Part shown: piece after piece, positions 24,062-36,615 of the stretch
Layout of the letters: every line of letters starts with the position of its first letter
How positions within the stretch are numbered: the stretch's first letter is position 1
Assembly (NCBI GenBank): GCA_037903475.1
Contig: JBAJFG010000446.1
Location: forward strand, 124,001 to 188,000
Length of the DNA stretch: 64,000 nucleotides
Origin: Ancylostoma caninum
Taxonomy: Eukaryota > Nematoda > Chromadorea > Rhabditida > Ancylostomatidae
Direction: 5' to 3'
The notes under the pieces: model-generated
Seen by the model: only the letters and a program-made list of their open reading frames with translations
Told to the model about the DNA's origin: nothing
The model's database searches: none
Translations under genes and position numbers: made by a program

Positions 24062-25513
24062 TCATCACTTATAATAACGGGCTTAGTCTGTTTTGATGTC
24101 TGTCTGTATGTATGTGTGTCAGACCGTTACGAAATTCTACAATTGGTCAGTGATCGTGATTGTGAGATCATATAAAAGCCTAGGAATGGGTGTGGTATGG
24201 TTGAGTGGGGTAGGGATGAGGTCGTGGAGAAGGTTGGACAATGTGCAACGGGTCCCTCAATGGAGTCAACACAGAAGGGCTGCGCCACCCTGTGATAAGG
24301 GTGCGCTGGCGCCCAAAAGTGGGGGAGACGGGTCCACCACTGTGATAAGGGTGCGCCGGCGCCCGGAAGTGGGGAAACGCCTGGAGTCGGGTCCATCGGT
24401 GTGATAAGGGTGCGCCGGCGCCCTGAAGTGGGGGAGACGGGTCCAACGCTGCGGCAAGGCCCCGCCGGCACTCAAAAGTGGGGGAGTCGGGTGCAACGGT
24501 GTGATAAGGGTGCGCCGGCGTCCAAAAGTGGTTGGACGGGTCCACCACTGTGATAAGGGTGCGCCGGCGCCCAGAAATGGGGGAGATGGGTCGACAGCTG
24601 TGATAAGGGTGCGCCGGCGCCCAAAATGAGGGAGACGGGTCCACCACTGTGATAAGGGTGCGCCGGCGCCCAGAAGTGGGGAGACGGGTCGAGCTGTGAT
24701 AAGGGTGCGCCGGCGCCCAAGAATGAGGGAGACGGGTCCACCACTGTGATAAGGGTGCGCCGGCGCCCAGAAGTGGGGAGATGGGTCCACAGCTGTGATA
24801 AGGGTGCGCCGGCGCCCAAAAATGGGGGAGACGGGTCCACCACTGTGATAAGGGTGCGCCGGCGCCCAGAAGTGGGGAGATGGGTCGACAGCTGTGATAA
24901 GGGTGCGCCGGCGCCTAAAAGTGGGGGAGACGGGTCCACCACTGTGCTAAGGGTGCGCCGGCGCCCAAAGGTGGGGAAACGCATGACGGTCTAGCGTTGT
25001 GATAAGGGCGCCCGCGTCCAGGAAAGGAAGTTCGTCACGGCCTTGGTAAATTTTTCCATGAATGGTGCCCTGGCACCCGTTCCGGCTATTCCTTCTATCT
25101 CTGTGACCGTGCACGTTATTCCAATCCGTATTCCCGTCCTCATTCCAGTCCATTTGTATTTGAATCGACCCCACCCTTCACTCTGTTTTTATACATGGGC
25201 AGACCCTTATCACTTGCGTTACCACAACAACCTGCTAGAAATAGATTATTTAAAGAGAGCATTTCCACTGAATCGGCTACGTCCAATTAACAACGGCCAC
25301 TAGGGCCAATCAAAAGAAATTACTTCTCCAACGTGGCGGAAGGCTGCCGCTCACGTGATCGAGAGCTTTCCAAAATTCGATGGACTTACACGGAGGGATA
25401 CAGGATCTACTAAATCTGTCCACCTTTTTTTCTGCATCGTATGCGGAGTATGCGAGCGAAGCGAGCAACAGTAGAAGTCTGGAAGTCCGGCGTTAGCCGG
25501 ACGGCCAGACTGG
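24062..25513 (+). mobile_element. Helitron-like element 1 with internal GC-rich minisatellite
   Basis: It begins TCATCACTTATAATAA with GGGCTTAGTCTGT and a GT-rich stretch. It ends with a nested hairpin (GTCTGG at 25477, GTCCGGC at 25485, GCCGGAC, CCAGAC at 25505) closing on CTGG. It is flanked by A on the left and T on the right. The copy at 39216-41127 shares both ends and stops at the same two positions, which defines the boundaries. TC start, hairpin, CTRR end and A/T insertion are Helitron hallmarks. There is no Rep/helicase ORF, so it is non-autonomous. Confidence 0.65.
24282..24995. repeat. 50/59-bp GC-rich minisatellite inside Helitron-like element 1
   Basis: About 13 to 14 head-to-tail units each contain GATAAGGGTGCGCCGGCGCC followed by a G-run and GGGTCCA. 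Each unit carries the palindrome GGCGCC. Most units are near 50 bp; a few are about 59 bp with an extra CGCCTGGAGTC segment. Minus-strand open frames here are artefacts of a stop-free repeat. Confidence 0.9.
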
Positions 25514-27234
25514 TATTATATATTAGCGTGGTTTGGATAAATTTAATAAGAATTTCTTCGATTGTAAACCTATCGCCATCTCTTCACTGCAGTATAGTCT
25601 GTTCCAAACGCGACAATAGTTGAGTATCAGTGCGGTAACTTGCTTTTCTCTCATTCCTCTCCTACTGTTACACACTCTTCTGCGTTCATTTTTCTCTGCT
25701 CTCTTCCCAACTATCGTCCATGATGAAACGTACTGTGTACACTTATTCGGTTGAAAACTATCCAATAACGACTTCCTTATCAATTCGTGTTGTCTCTTTT
25801 GCACCGCATTTGAATCAACAACAAATGAGAGCGGACCGAATGAAGTCCATTTGAAGTGGAGACAGAACCACAGGATCTTCTTCCGATTTATGAATTTATT
25901 GGGAAATACTCCCGGCTCAAGATCCCCCTCCCCCTCCTATCTCAAACCCAGCACTATCTCCTCCTAGCATCTCACGTTTTCACAACAAAATTATCGATGC
26001 ACTAAAAGACCAGAGAGCCAAGGAGTTTTGGAACGCGCCGTCGTAGGCCATGCGCGCGCACCTGATTGGAAGCAACAGACGGAGGTAAAGCGGACGGAGC
26101 AATTTGCATGTCATCTGTGATGATCGAGGCGTCAACGACTGCTTATTCTAGGAGCTCTCCGGCTATCGGGGCTGCCAAGGGTCCACTATTTCCTATTTTT
26201 GGTTTTCACTTCGAGGCAATTTTTTTTTTGATTTCTTGGAAAGAGAAAAGCGGCATTTCTGTGTCCCAATTAATTTTATTAATGAAAGAGAGGTTGAAAG
26301 ATTCACTGGAAATAGCTTAATTATAATATTTCTCCACTTTTTTCCATGATAATTTCTCTGCCATGTTTCACATTGGTTCCCTATTATTCTAGGGACCCAT
26401 CTAAATTCCCTGCCCAAACTTTCACTTTCTTTTCTACACGGATAAAAACTTCCTGTTCTGAGGTTAATGAACATAAGTGGTGTTCGTTCTAATGCTATCT
26501 AGCATGCAAATCTTCCAAACAAATTAATTTACTACCCGATGGAACCAAAACAAGGCCGAAAAACTCTCCATCTTATTAAAAATTAATATGAACAAACGGA
26601 GCGTTCCACGAAAAACATGGTATTCAGTCTGCTCCGAAGATGGATCAGAATATTCATTAGCTATGCTGGCTTTCATATTCCCTAGTGTAAGCCAAGCAAA
26701 AACGACGTGCATTCGTGTCAGCAGCCGATTTGTTAGTTTTCTTGCTCAAATACACATCAATGAGATGTTGGCTACCATGTTTGGCTGTTTTGTTCTCATG
26801 TTTAAAAAGGCAAATCGGCCTGACGCTACGCGTGCAGGTGGTAAGTGTTCATAGAATTAATTGAGCAGTCCCTAGAATATAATAAATGTTTAAAAGTTTT
26901 GAAAATCCAGTTGAAGAGCTTCTGTTAAATTAGCAAACCCTAAAAAGTAAGGAACTGACATGGTTGAAAAACAAACTCAACTAATAAAATAAAGCGATGT
27001 AATCGTGTACAGTCATCAACCTTGGCTCGTCCTCAGCCGCGGTGCAGCACCGCCGCAAAGCGGTTGCGCAATGCTGACTCGTTTGTTTTAACGCGTTCTG
27101 ACATGCAACATATTGCTTTAACTTGCCTTTGCGCTTCTTACTCTTCCTATCTCGTTACAGCCTAAGGTGTGCAGAATGTGTCACAGGATGTGTCAGGATG
27201 AATGCGGTAGTAAAAGCGCATCCCTAAATGCCGC
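25514..27234. other. Intergenic, no feature recognised
   Basis: Both strands were read. Scattered frames under 95 codons show no domain, and no inverted repeat or satellite stands out. Confidence 0.4.
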
Positions 27235-27238
27235 TTAA

Positions 27239-27655
27239 AGGCGTGCGTCACCTCGTTTTCGTGTCTGAGCTTTCACCAGATTCTGAATCTCCTCGACACG
27301 CTGAATCCAACGGTAAACCTAAAATGTTACAGAAAGGTCTTTAAACCCTACTTTTAAACGTTTTTTCGGGACGGGATTTGTAACAGTTTGTCGAGCCGAG
27401 TGGACGCGCGGAGCCGTTGATCTCATCGATCGGACACGTCTAGACGTGTTGGCCAACACTGCAGACGTGGCGGGCAGCCAGCACATTCACGGACCGCTCC
27501 GCCCAGGTGGTCCGTGAACTGCACTTTCGGACCCTCCGAAAACAGGGTTCTCGTCATTTTTATGAGCTTTGACGTACATGTTTGGAATCAGCGTGACGAG
27601 GAGGTCTAGAGTCTGCTGGTATTTTCAGCTCATAAAACGAGGTGACACACTGCCT
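27239..27655. mobile_element. TTAA-flanked MITE with AGGC...GTCACCTCG inverted ends
   Basis: TTAA at 27235-27238 and 27656-27659 flanks inverted termini. The left end reads AGGCGTGCGTCACCTCGTTT; the complement of the right end reads AGGCAGTGTGTCACCTCGTT. Inverted similarity runs about 80 bp into each side. TTAA target duplications are typical of piggyBac-type elements. No transposase remains. One end of a second copy is at 37903-38028. Confidence 0.7.
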
Positions 27656-27879
27656 TTAACGATCACGAAGCGTTGCAGGTGGAAAAACGAAACATTAAAC
27701 AACAAGCAAAGTATTTGTAAGCGTTTAGTTGTTCGTGTCTAGTTAGTAAATTCGAAACAGATCTGTTCACTGCATTTGCATTCCTGAGCAGACGAAATTT
27801 TGCATTATAGGGCACCCAGAAAGAAGTGACCATTTGTACATACACGACATGTATGCGACGCGTGGTAGTAGTCTTTAGG

Positions 27880-28810
27880 CGTTGTTGTGTACGCATTAGC
27901 TTACCAGCGACTCCTCTGGCATTTTGCGAGTTTTAGAGGATTAATCCGCCGAAAACCATCAGAATCTGTGCGAGTGGACGAAATCAAATGTGGAAACTAC
28001 CAATCGAAGGCACTCGAGCTCATGATTTCGAATATCTGCATGGAAATTGTGTTCGAGCTCAATTTGACGGAGGAAAATTGCTTTTATTTTGCAGATTTGG
28101 TACATTTTCATGTTAGAATGAAAGGGTCCCGAAACACTTTTCTGCAGGCCTGAGCAGGGCGATCGCTAGAATAATCTGAGCTGTATGATTGCTTCAATTG
28201 CTGGTTAATGGTCTTCCAGGAAAGTTGCCCTGATGGAGAGGGAAATTTGGAAAAATTTTTTTTTCGCCCGGCATTCTATATTAAGAGGCTCGTAACTTGT
28301 AAGATACTTTAGCTAATGGCGTGCCGAGTGTGTATCATGTATCTAAACAAGATTCTCTTTTTGATTTATGAAGGATTCGTCTTCGACTACATTCGTTCCC
28401 TTGGTACAAGTGTGCAAACTTTGTATTTTTGTCAAAATTGATGATTTTGAAGTTCGCTCCACCAACGTACCTATATGGGGTTGGAAAGTGATCGCAGCAT
28501 AGTGGAGAGTCCAAATATGAAGTTCATTTGCAAGAATGCATGCCTGTAGAAAATTTCAGCCCACGTCCAAGCGATATGCCCGCGGGTTATGCAATTAGCT
28601 CCATGCAGATATTTGGATCGGGGAGATCGAGAGCTTTCGATAGGTAGTTTCAGCATTTGATTTCGTCCACTCCTAAAGATTCTGACGGTTTTCGACGGAT
28701 GAATCCGTCGGAAACGGGTTTTGGGTCAAAAACTAGGGCTGGAATTGTAATGGCGTAGCACGACGTGACGAAGCCACTCCTCCTGCTGCAGTTTCTGGAG
28801 TAATTTCGGG
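27880..28810. mobile_element. Foldback element of about 0.9 kb
   Basis: The segment at about 27935-28050 (CCGCCGAAAACC, GTGGACGAAATCAAATG, GAATATCTGCATGGA) is matched inverted at about 28585-28705. A GAGGATTAATCCG/CGGATGAATCC motif adjoins both arms. The centre is non-coding AT-rich DNA. The outer limits are approximate. Confidence 0.6.
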
Positions 28811-29170
28811 CGAGAAAAAAGAAGGAATGTTTTTTCATAATGTCCTCTAGCATCGTCAATGGGGTTACGCCTCACGTCCGACACATTCGCTAATCACGAG
28901 CTTGAAAAAAATGTGGGGAACAAGAATAAAAAAATTAGAATTCCCATTAAAATACACATGAAATACAAAATACACATGCGCGCAAAAGAGTTACGTATGT
29001 TGGCAGGGTGTGTGATTACGAGTACTAGTGGAATTTCAGAGAAATTTGTTAAAAATCTGCGAAATAATAAAATAGATGCTGCTCACATACAAAAGCTGCG
29101 CGATGTTAAGTAAGATCCATCGATGAATTTTGCCAGCAGGAGTTCTGGTCTCAAATTGCTAGTGAATACC

Positions 29171-29367
29171 AGGGCAATTTATACTAGATGCGTGCTCCGC
29201 TCGCGCGTCAGACGTACACATTCATTTGCGGAGGTTTTCCATGAAAACCCGAACGCGGCAGAACTATCCCGGATGGAAACACAGCACCGCTGCCGCGATG
29301 CAAGCGCATCCGTCTCATCTGCGTCTGAGCGGCGTAAGAGCTTGACTCACCTAGTATGAATTGCTCT
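29171..29367. mobile_element. MITE with AGGGCAATTTATACT termini, copy 2
   Basis: The left end AGGGCAATTTATACTAGATG and the right end CTAGTATGAATTGCTCT are inverted. The interior is rich in GCGTC/GACGC motifs, as in copy 1 at 23779-24027. Confidence 0.6.
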
Positions 29368-29516
29368 ACAGTGTTTCATCTGGAGACTTGAAAAGGCACA
29401 CTGGCTCTTTATTCACCCGCTTAGCTGCATCACGGTCGCTTACGTCAAGTTAAATGGAAACTAGTTTTTGCTTCGTTGGTTTTTTTTTTTGCTGGCACTT
29501 CTTTACTATTCGTTTT

Positions 29517-30432
29517 TAACGGGTTGGTGCATAATTATTGCGGCTTTTTTGCACTCCTTTTCTCTTCGAAAATTAACGCTTCTTGAAAGGTTTTTACATG
29601 CAAAAAACCTCTTCTTCCATTTAATAACCTTTCTATCAAAAATCGTTTCTACATTCACGATCTCATGCTCTAACACTTCGGGAAAGCTTGGAGTGCAGCA
29701 CACTCATCCCACGATCTCAACGAATTTTTCGCCGAAGAAATGTCAGCAAAGCTAAGTCGAAAGATATTTAATTAATCCAAGTAGGAGGGCACAATCCTAG
29801 AGATGAGGAAGGAAGAGCTCTACGATCAAATTTTAAATAAAATTTCGATGACCAGGAACTCTTGGCAGCCGTGGAAGAGAGGGGAGTTCAATTGACGAGA
29901 TTCCTTAGAAGTGGAGTCTGCTCGTCCTGTTACAGAAAATCGGTGGAAATTGAACATTGCTCCTGTCTGAGAGTTCATGTGGACTCATTTAGCCAGTCTC
30001 CATTCGTCTGAGCCTTTTGAGAGAAATAACCATGGTCGCATGGTCCATATTGAAGAGTTTCAGTAGCATTCTCGTTGACAAGCTCTCGTCCTCTTCCAGG
30101 CTGCTCAAAATCCCTGGTGCTTGAAGTTTGATGGCCACCCTCTTCTTTCTTCATGTGTGAAGCTCGTACTTTATGAATTTGAACAATATTTCAACTTACG
30201 ACTGATTAATTCATCTTTGAAAGGCTCGTTGAGATCGCGAAATGACTGTGCTGCATTACAACTTTACTCGAAGTGGTAGAGCATATTGTGGTACATGTTG
30301 ATGCGGCTTTTGGTACCTCCTTTAATAATTGGGAAGAGGGGATTGTTCTCGTCAAAAATCAATTTGAAAAGCTTCAATTTTTATTGAGAAAAGAAGTTGC
30401 GAGAGAAGCCGCATTAATTATGCACCAACGTA
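29517..30432 (-). pseudogene. Decayed mariner element (bandit/irritans-like termini)
   Basis: The ends GGTTGGTGCATAATTATTGC (29520) and GCATTAATTATGCACCAACG (30411-30430) are inverted. The minus strand shows scattered mariner transposase motifs in the right order but in different frames with stops. There is an NAAQSF.DLNE-like N-terminal helix, an RRG.PSNF segment, a WVPHELSDRQ-like segment and a short TPLL.NL remnant. The C-terminal catalytic part is largely unrecognisable. These termini resemble the irritans/Hsmar1 mariner group, to which the hookworm transposon bandit belongs. The group assignment is inference. Confidence 0.7.
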
Positions 30433-30719
30433 ATAATTATCCTAATAAATAACTTTTGAAGAAGGTTATTTTTTCTTCAACCCACCAGTGCCCGTCATTG
30501 TTTTTTCTTCTTTTTGCTGGCTGTACTCTATTATGACATGACGCGTGATGTTTAATGTGTGTAGCATTCCTAATTGGTCACTACTAATATGTAGGTTGCA
30601 CTTGGGGTTTACCGACTTATTTTTAAGAATGACATTTTTCCCCTAAGTAAATCGAACTATAAGAACGAAATTAGGGAGTTGACAGTGTTAGACTAGATGG
30701 GCGCTTTCAGGACTTGAAT

Positions 30720-30857
30720 GCTTTCATTCATTCATTCATTCATTCATTCATTCATTCACTCATTCATTCATTCATTCATTCGTTCATTCATTCAATCAAT
30801 CAATCATTCATTCATTCATTCATTCATTCATTCATTCATTCATTCATTCATTCGTTC
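30720..30857. repeat. (ATTC)n microsatellite
   Basis: About 34 tetranucleotide units with a few point variants (CACTC, CGTTC, CAATC). It reads as Ser-Phe-Ile-His repeats in all frames, so it is not a gene. Confidence 0.97.
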
Positions 30858-31117
30858 GGGTGGCGGCCAAGACGTACGCCGCGACGCGACCGCGCCGCAC
30901 AGTTCAGGTTGTTTCTTTAAATTCGACGCACTAAATGACAACGGTGGCTACCTTCTCACAGATTGTGGGTTCCGAAAACATTCATCTCTCTCACTCAATC
31001 TTAGAAAAGTTGTCCATATCCACGCAAAACTGCTCATACCCTAGAAAGCTGCAACCGCGACGCGCATATGAATCGACCAATCACAGACCAGCAGCGTACC
31101 TTTTGTCACGCAGCCCA

Positions 31118-31173
31118 TTCATTCATTCATTCATTCATTCATTCATTCATTCATTCATTCATTCATTCATTCA
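31118..31173. repeat. (ATTC)n microsatellite, second array
   Basis: About 14 uninterrupted ATTC units, 260 bp from the first array. The GC-rich spacer is unlike its surroundings, so the two arrays may have been one locus split by an insertion. Confidence 0.95.
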
Positions 31174-34100
31174 AGCATAGTTATCATAAAAAAGACATTA
31201 ATACGAGCGTAGAGGTTTTTTTTTGCAACATCAACGAAATTTTCATTTTAATTTCATTATAAAGATTTCTCAACGTCACTACCAGCGTTCCATGAATCCC
31301 AGCTCTGGATCGAAGGACTGAGCGCTGACCTCACGTCGTATCTTCGGCATTCGCATTGAACTTGTTTCATCATGGGATCGGTAAAGTTTTCGATGCTGCT
31401 AATTTCCTGGAATTATCGGTGATCCAGTGAGGAGATCTCGAAATGCTCAAAAACATATGGGAGAATTTACCTTTGCGCTACCTATAAGAGATACGGTGTG
31501 CTCCACTTCATGCCACACAGTCTTGTAGGGACTTTCGGTGATCTTTATTAGGAACACCCACTAGTTTCTTAAAACACTCCGGAGCTAATATTCATGAGTG
31601 CATAAGTGCATAACGAAATCACGCTAGCAAATCAACTTTGGCGAATGTTCCACGAATTCCAGGCCTATATTCAGGCTAGTTCTTACTTCAAGCCTTCAGG
31701 TGTGTACTTCGTCGAGAAGTTCCGATACAGCTAAAAAATGTGTTTTTTCGGGTGTTCCAATGTTTCGGGTCGACGTTCGCACTTGGCTAAAGTCGTGTAC
31801 CTAATTTTCGCACCCTTGCGCATACCTAACTCAATATATAGAATCTGACACATGGCAAGAATTACGGATTTGAGAGGTCTAGTGAAAAACTCATCGCAGC
31901 GGTTTTGCTAGTTCCGCTCATCGTGCGCACTTATTTTCTCCTCCCTAGGCTTTGTAGCAACTTTAGCGTAGATACAGCCCCAATGACAAAGACGTGTGGC
32001 CATCTCCCTGCCCAGCTCCTGGAACATCAACCTTTTCCGGAAGGATTTTATAGTGTTTGTCACAGCTTTGTACCCATGGAACTTCAGGAATATTGACTTT
32101 TCCCAGAGAGCAAAACATGTCTTGTTTCTTCTCAATGAGTCAAATTGTTTGCAGTAGTCACTCTGCAATTTGGTTGTTTATAATTGTGTGAATATGTACT
32201 GTCAACTACAAAAATCCTGACTATTTTACGTGTTCCAAATCTCGAAGTGTAATGTAAAGGTACAGCCACGCTGGTTCACGTTAGTATGATAGAGAATACG
32301 GGAATATTTATGGGTCAAGTGAAATACTGCTAGTGTGCTTATACACATGGAATAATTACGATTTCTGAAATAGCTGTTACAGGGAGCATCAATTCTGATT
32401 GCATCTTTCTCATTGGGAGCAATGTCCTAGCACTCGTTAGCCCTCGCTGATATGTGTTAACCTAAACATTGGTCCTACAGTTGAGAACTGGCTGACAGGC
32501 TTAGTATTGAGAGCATTATATACAGTTTAATATCACCTTATCCCTTTCTCAGTTTGTCGTGAATTTATGGCGTGACCGACATGATTTGAAGGGCAGAGTT
32601 AGGGCGTGTCAGGATGTCGGGTTTTTCTAAACCACATTCTGAGGTAAACGGGTAATTTTTAATAGGAGCTTTGTGTACAAATTGCTTGCCCTCATTTTTC
32701 AAGCATCTAGCCATATAATTTCTCCAGTCATCAGGGCCGTTGGAAATTTAGCGTTTCGCTCCTAATTCGTTCTTCGTTCTTAGCTTTCCACAGCAGAATT
32801 TCCTTGAAACTTCTTGGATAATTTTAGGTGGAAGCTAGGATTTGCAAGAAAACTCAACAGATACTATGGAACATTAGAGATTTTTCGTTCATGTTGTTCG
32901 TGTGCGCTGTCCAAACTTTTCATTTGGTGGAAGGCTGACTTGCTCCATTCTCAAATGTCAAACTTCAATTGTTTTTACTAACGAGCACGCCTTGAAATGT
33001 CGCATTCACTGTGGCTCTCGTAGATCCATTAACTTCTCTACCGTTATGCTGCAAGTAATTTCAAAGTCAAGTCAAGTGAAATTCGATGAAATTTTGCAAA
33101 TTCAATTGTCGTATTCTATCAAGGCGACTGATTTAATGTATTTTTTCACGTTATTTTACTTTGTTCGTTATTTCCAGAGACCGCAGATGAGTTTTCCTGG
33201 CTTCGTTATGTAAATATGACAAGAAGTTTCCGTTTAAATAACTCATTTGCAATGCAGCGAACCTGAACCTTTTGTGCCAGTAATAATAAAGTAAGAAGTC
33301 TGATTTTACGGGTATCTTGCAGGGCTCTACGAACTGCTTCAAAATATTGGAGTCAGAAATTTTGTAAAATAAGCCTGTTTTGTTCTATGTATGACGATTC
33401 AGTAGTTGTCAGTAACATTTTTGCTGCGAAGAGAAGATTGAGGTGGGAGCACGCATATTATAGTTGTCGGATTAAGGATTTTTGGGCCTATTTGTGACCA
33501 CGTATTTATCACAGTGGCATATTAAATAGAAATGCTGATTTCCGTTGCTAAATTCCTTTTCCCAAGCATTCGATCTGATCTGAGAGAAGAATTCATGGGA
33601 GTTTCACCGGCTTACATATTTTATATTCTTTAGTTTCTGATTTTCAAAAAAAGGACATTTATAGGACTAACGAGCAGAATTTTGGAAAATCCGTTCCTGT
33701 GTATTTCTGTCATTTGTTTATATAACCTGTATTATTATTAAAGGCAAATCTGCAATCAAGCACTACTGCCGGTCATATGGAGAAATGAGAGGATTTTTCT
33801 TGTTTGTTCCATGCAACAGTCGATTACTCGAAAGTGGTTCCGAGTACGGGGAACTGAACCAAAATTACGATTGCCAATTGATTCATGAATTGCCCTCTTC
33901 TTCATATCTGGCATCGAAAGTCGTGCTTGTGACCGCCATATGGTCCAGAATTTGCACTGTCAGGCAACCACTAGCTTTCGTCGGTAAAATATTCCTGGCT
34001 GAGAAAAGTCTGGAAACTGCTACGTAGCTAAAATTTAAATGAGCGGGATTTCAGACTACAGCGCATCACATCTCCCGAGAGGGCGGCCACTCTGTGTGAA

Positions 34101-36224
34101 GGGGTCTTGAGGGGTCATGGATACTAGTTCTGGATAGATTCAGGACTGAGATGTCGCAATTTCTCTCTTGAAAGTATTTCGTTTCACGAAATCACGCATT
34201 CTCAGTTTTCAACCCTAAAATTATAACACAGTAGGTGATATGGTGAGCCTCTTAGAAGTGTTTCTCTCTAGAGCAGACATACTCACAATATGTGATGCGA
34301 CAGATACTCATGCCTCACCACCTCTGAATCATACATGTTGTCTGAATTATACATAAATTTAATTCATTGAAAAGAAGAAAAACCACTTCCACTCACATTC
34401 GTATATACTATGCGTTTTGCATAGCAATTTTTACCCTACTACACTATTCACCATTCGTTGCTGAATAACAGAGTAGTGTAAAATGCAACAGTGCTCGTTG
34501 ATTATTCCAGAACTAACTGCAACAGTGCTCGTTGATTATTTCAGAACTTTATTTTATAGGTATGATTCTCACATCTTCACGCTCATGATGCATTGGTCAT
34601 TACGTGGGTTCACCGTCTGGGGCCGTGAACGAAAAGCTCTCTGAAAGATAAATGGGACATCATTAGTTAACGCACATTAAAAACGAGTCCGCGTCGCGCC
34701 ACTTACGAGGAGCGGCAGGCAAGCTGGGCGTTTAGTTCTTGAGCGTGGTTGTGAGCGCTGTTTTGCTTGTTCCATCCTTCGCTAGTTTCCTTATGGCTAT
34801 GTATACTACAAACAGCAACTCCGATTACACCGGAGAACCACAGCGCTGAGCTGGTCAGCCGCATCGCGCGGGTGGTGCGGCGCGGCCTCGTTTTCAGTGG
34901 CGCAATAACGGGTGACGTCCCTGTATTCCCTATATATGTATGTGTGAGATATGATTGATGTTTTTGTAGAACTCACACTTCCGGTCACCACCATTTTCGG
35001 CTCGAAATCTCCATTATCACCTTCTCAAAGTGAGCCACCCTTGAAAAAAAAAGGATTTCTGTAGAAGCGTGGAAGAGTTGTGTGCTTCCAGGAATAAAAG
35101 AATTTTGAAGCTTCCAGCATTTATGAGTTCCTGAAAGGACATAATGTTAACTCACCACTGCCGCACTACACTTCGCTTCATTACTATTGTCGTGTCCGCA
35201 TTAAGTGGTTCTTCTCAACGACGGCTCGTCCACGATCAAACATCCCCAATTGGTGCGTTATTGGGCAATTATAGGAGAACGTTTGTGTTTTCGCCCGCCC
35301 ATGCCGCCGTTTCGGGCTTTCGTGTACCTGACGAGCGCAATCCACTGAGTTGTCCCCACTTACATAATCCAATAGAGCTGTTCATCTGATGCTAATATGG
35401 CATTAGAATCTACCTCTAGCCAGTTTTGGGAAACATTCGTTTCTTCTCGTATTCGTCCATAGTTCCATTGTAATGGCAACTTCCTGGTCCAGGATTTTGT
35501 TTGCTCCAACACGATGTGTTCAAGTGACATCCTGCACATCGTAGATGAATTTTCAAGCACTCCGAGCTCGTTCATTTTCTTTTTTCTATTTCTTTAAAGC
35601 ACGTAACGTAGTTGTAGCATTCTCATGCTATGTCGACAAAAGGAAAATTGAATGAGAAAAACTGAAATAGGGAAATTATCTGTGCTAATTTTCAGCTTAG
35701 CAGCCCTAGGAAATATTTCCAGCCTTAGGCATAATTATGAGTGCTCGCTATTCAACCATGTGCTCTCTCTCAGTTCTTGTCTCTTATCGTATACTCATGA
35801 TATAAGACAGTGCCAACTAAATTTTTGCACCAAACGCTTCTGACGAAGGATAAAGTGCATTAGATGACATAGTGGCACAAATGTTACCTCTTTTCAACAG
35901 AATGAAATATAGTGGAATCAGGGGAAAACCATTTCTCAAAAAACCTTCGAACACGCCTACAAGTGCAATTAGTGGAACAGGCCCTCAAACATGTTTTAAA
36001 TGCGCTTCTATCTTCACGTCTTTTTACATGCTTTACGTGTTTTGTTCTGTTCTCATGTTGTACAAGATTTATTTAAATTTTAAATAACATATTATTTAGT
36101 GTCTTCTACGGTTTCTTCTCTTACACGTTGAGCAACCTGAAAAAAAGTGACATATCAAGTAAACTCTTTCCGTCACCTCCTGTATTTCAGAATCTACAGC
36201 TGCACAATTTGGACGATCGCTTTC

Positions 36225-36615
36225 TGCCAAAATATGCACCTGCGAGATGTTGGAAATCTAGTATTCCTCATTCCGGTTATCACAAGTTTCCAGAATATGC
36301 ACGTGCATATTCTGGCAGAGAGCGGTTTGCCAAAATATGCACCTGCAGATTTTGGAAATCTAGTATTCCTCATTCCGGTTATCACAAGTTTCCAGAATAT
36401 GCACGTGCATATTCTGGCAGAGAGCGGTTTGCCAAAATATGCACATGCAGATTTTGGAAATCTAGTATTCCTCATTCCGGTTATCACAAGTTTCCAGAAT
36501 ATGCACGTGCATATTCTGGCAGAGAGCGGTTTGCCAAAATATGCACATGCAGATTTTGGAAATCTAGTATTCCTCATTCCGGTTATCACAAGTTTCCAGA
36601 ATATGCACGTGTATA
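36225..36615. repeat. 102-bp minisatellite with embedded CACGTG palindrome (about 4 units)
   Basis: Nearly identical 102-bp units contain TTTTGGAAATCTAGTATTCC, ATATGCACGTGCATAT and GGTTTGCCAAAATATGCAC. Because 102 is divisible by three, open frames of 130-190 codons persist on both strands, but these are repeat shadows. Each unit carries the 16-bp perfect palindrome ATATGCACGTGCATAT. Confidence 0.92.

Larger units (their letters stand above)
30434..36189. other. Intergenic, mostly unrecognised sequence
   Basis: Apart from the ATTC arrays, no exon with convincing splice sites and codon pattern was found. Positions 34480-34545 contain a direct duplication of about 30 bp (GCAACAGTGCTCGTTGATTA occurs twice). 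A GC-rich patch at 34840-34920 is not explained. Confidence 0.4.

Noticed and set aside
24180..24984. Minus-strand frames of 114-174 codons
   Set aside because: Same satellite artefact as at 39-40 kb.
30714..31180. Ser-Phe-Ile-His repeat proteins
   Set aside because: Translations of ATTC microsatellites.
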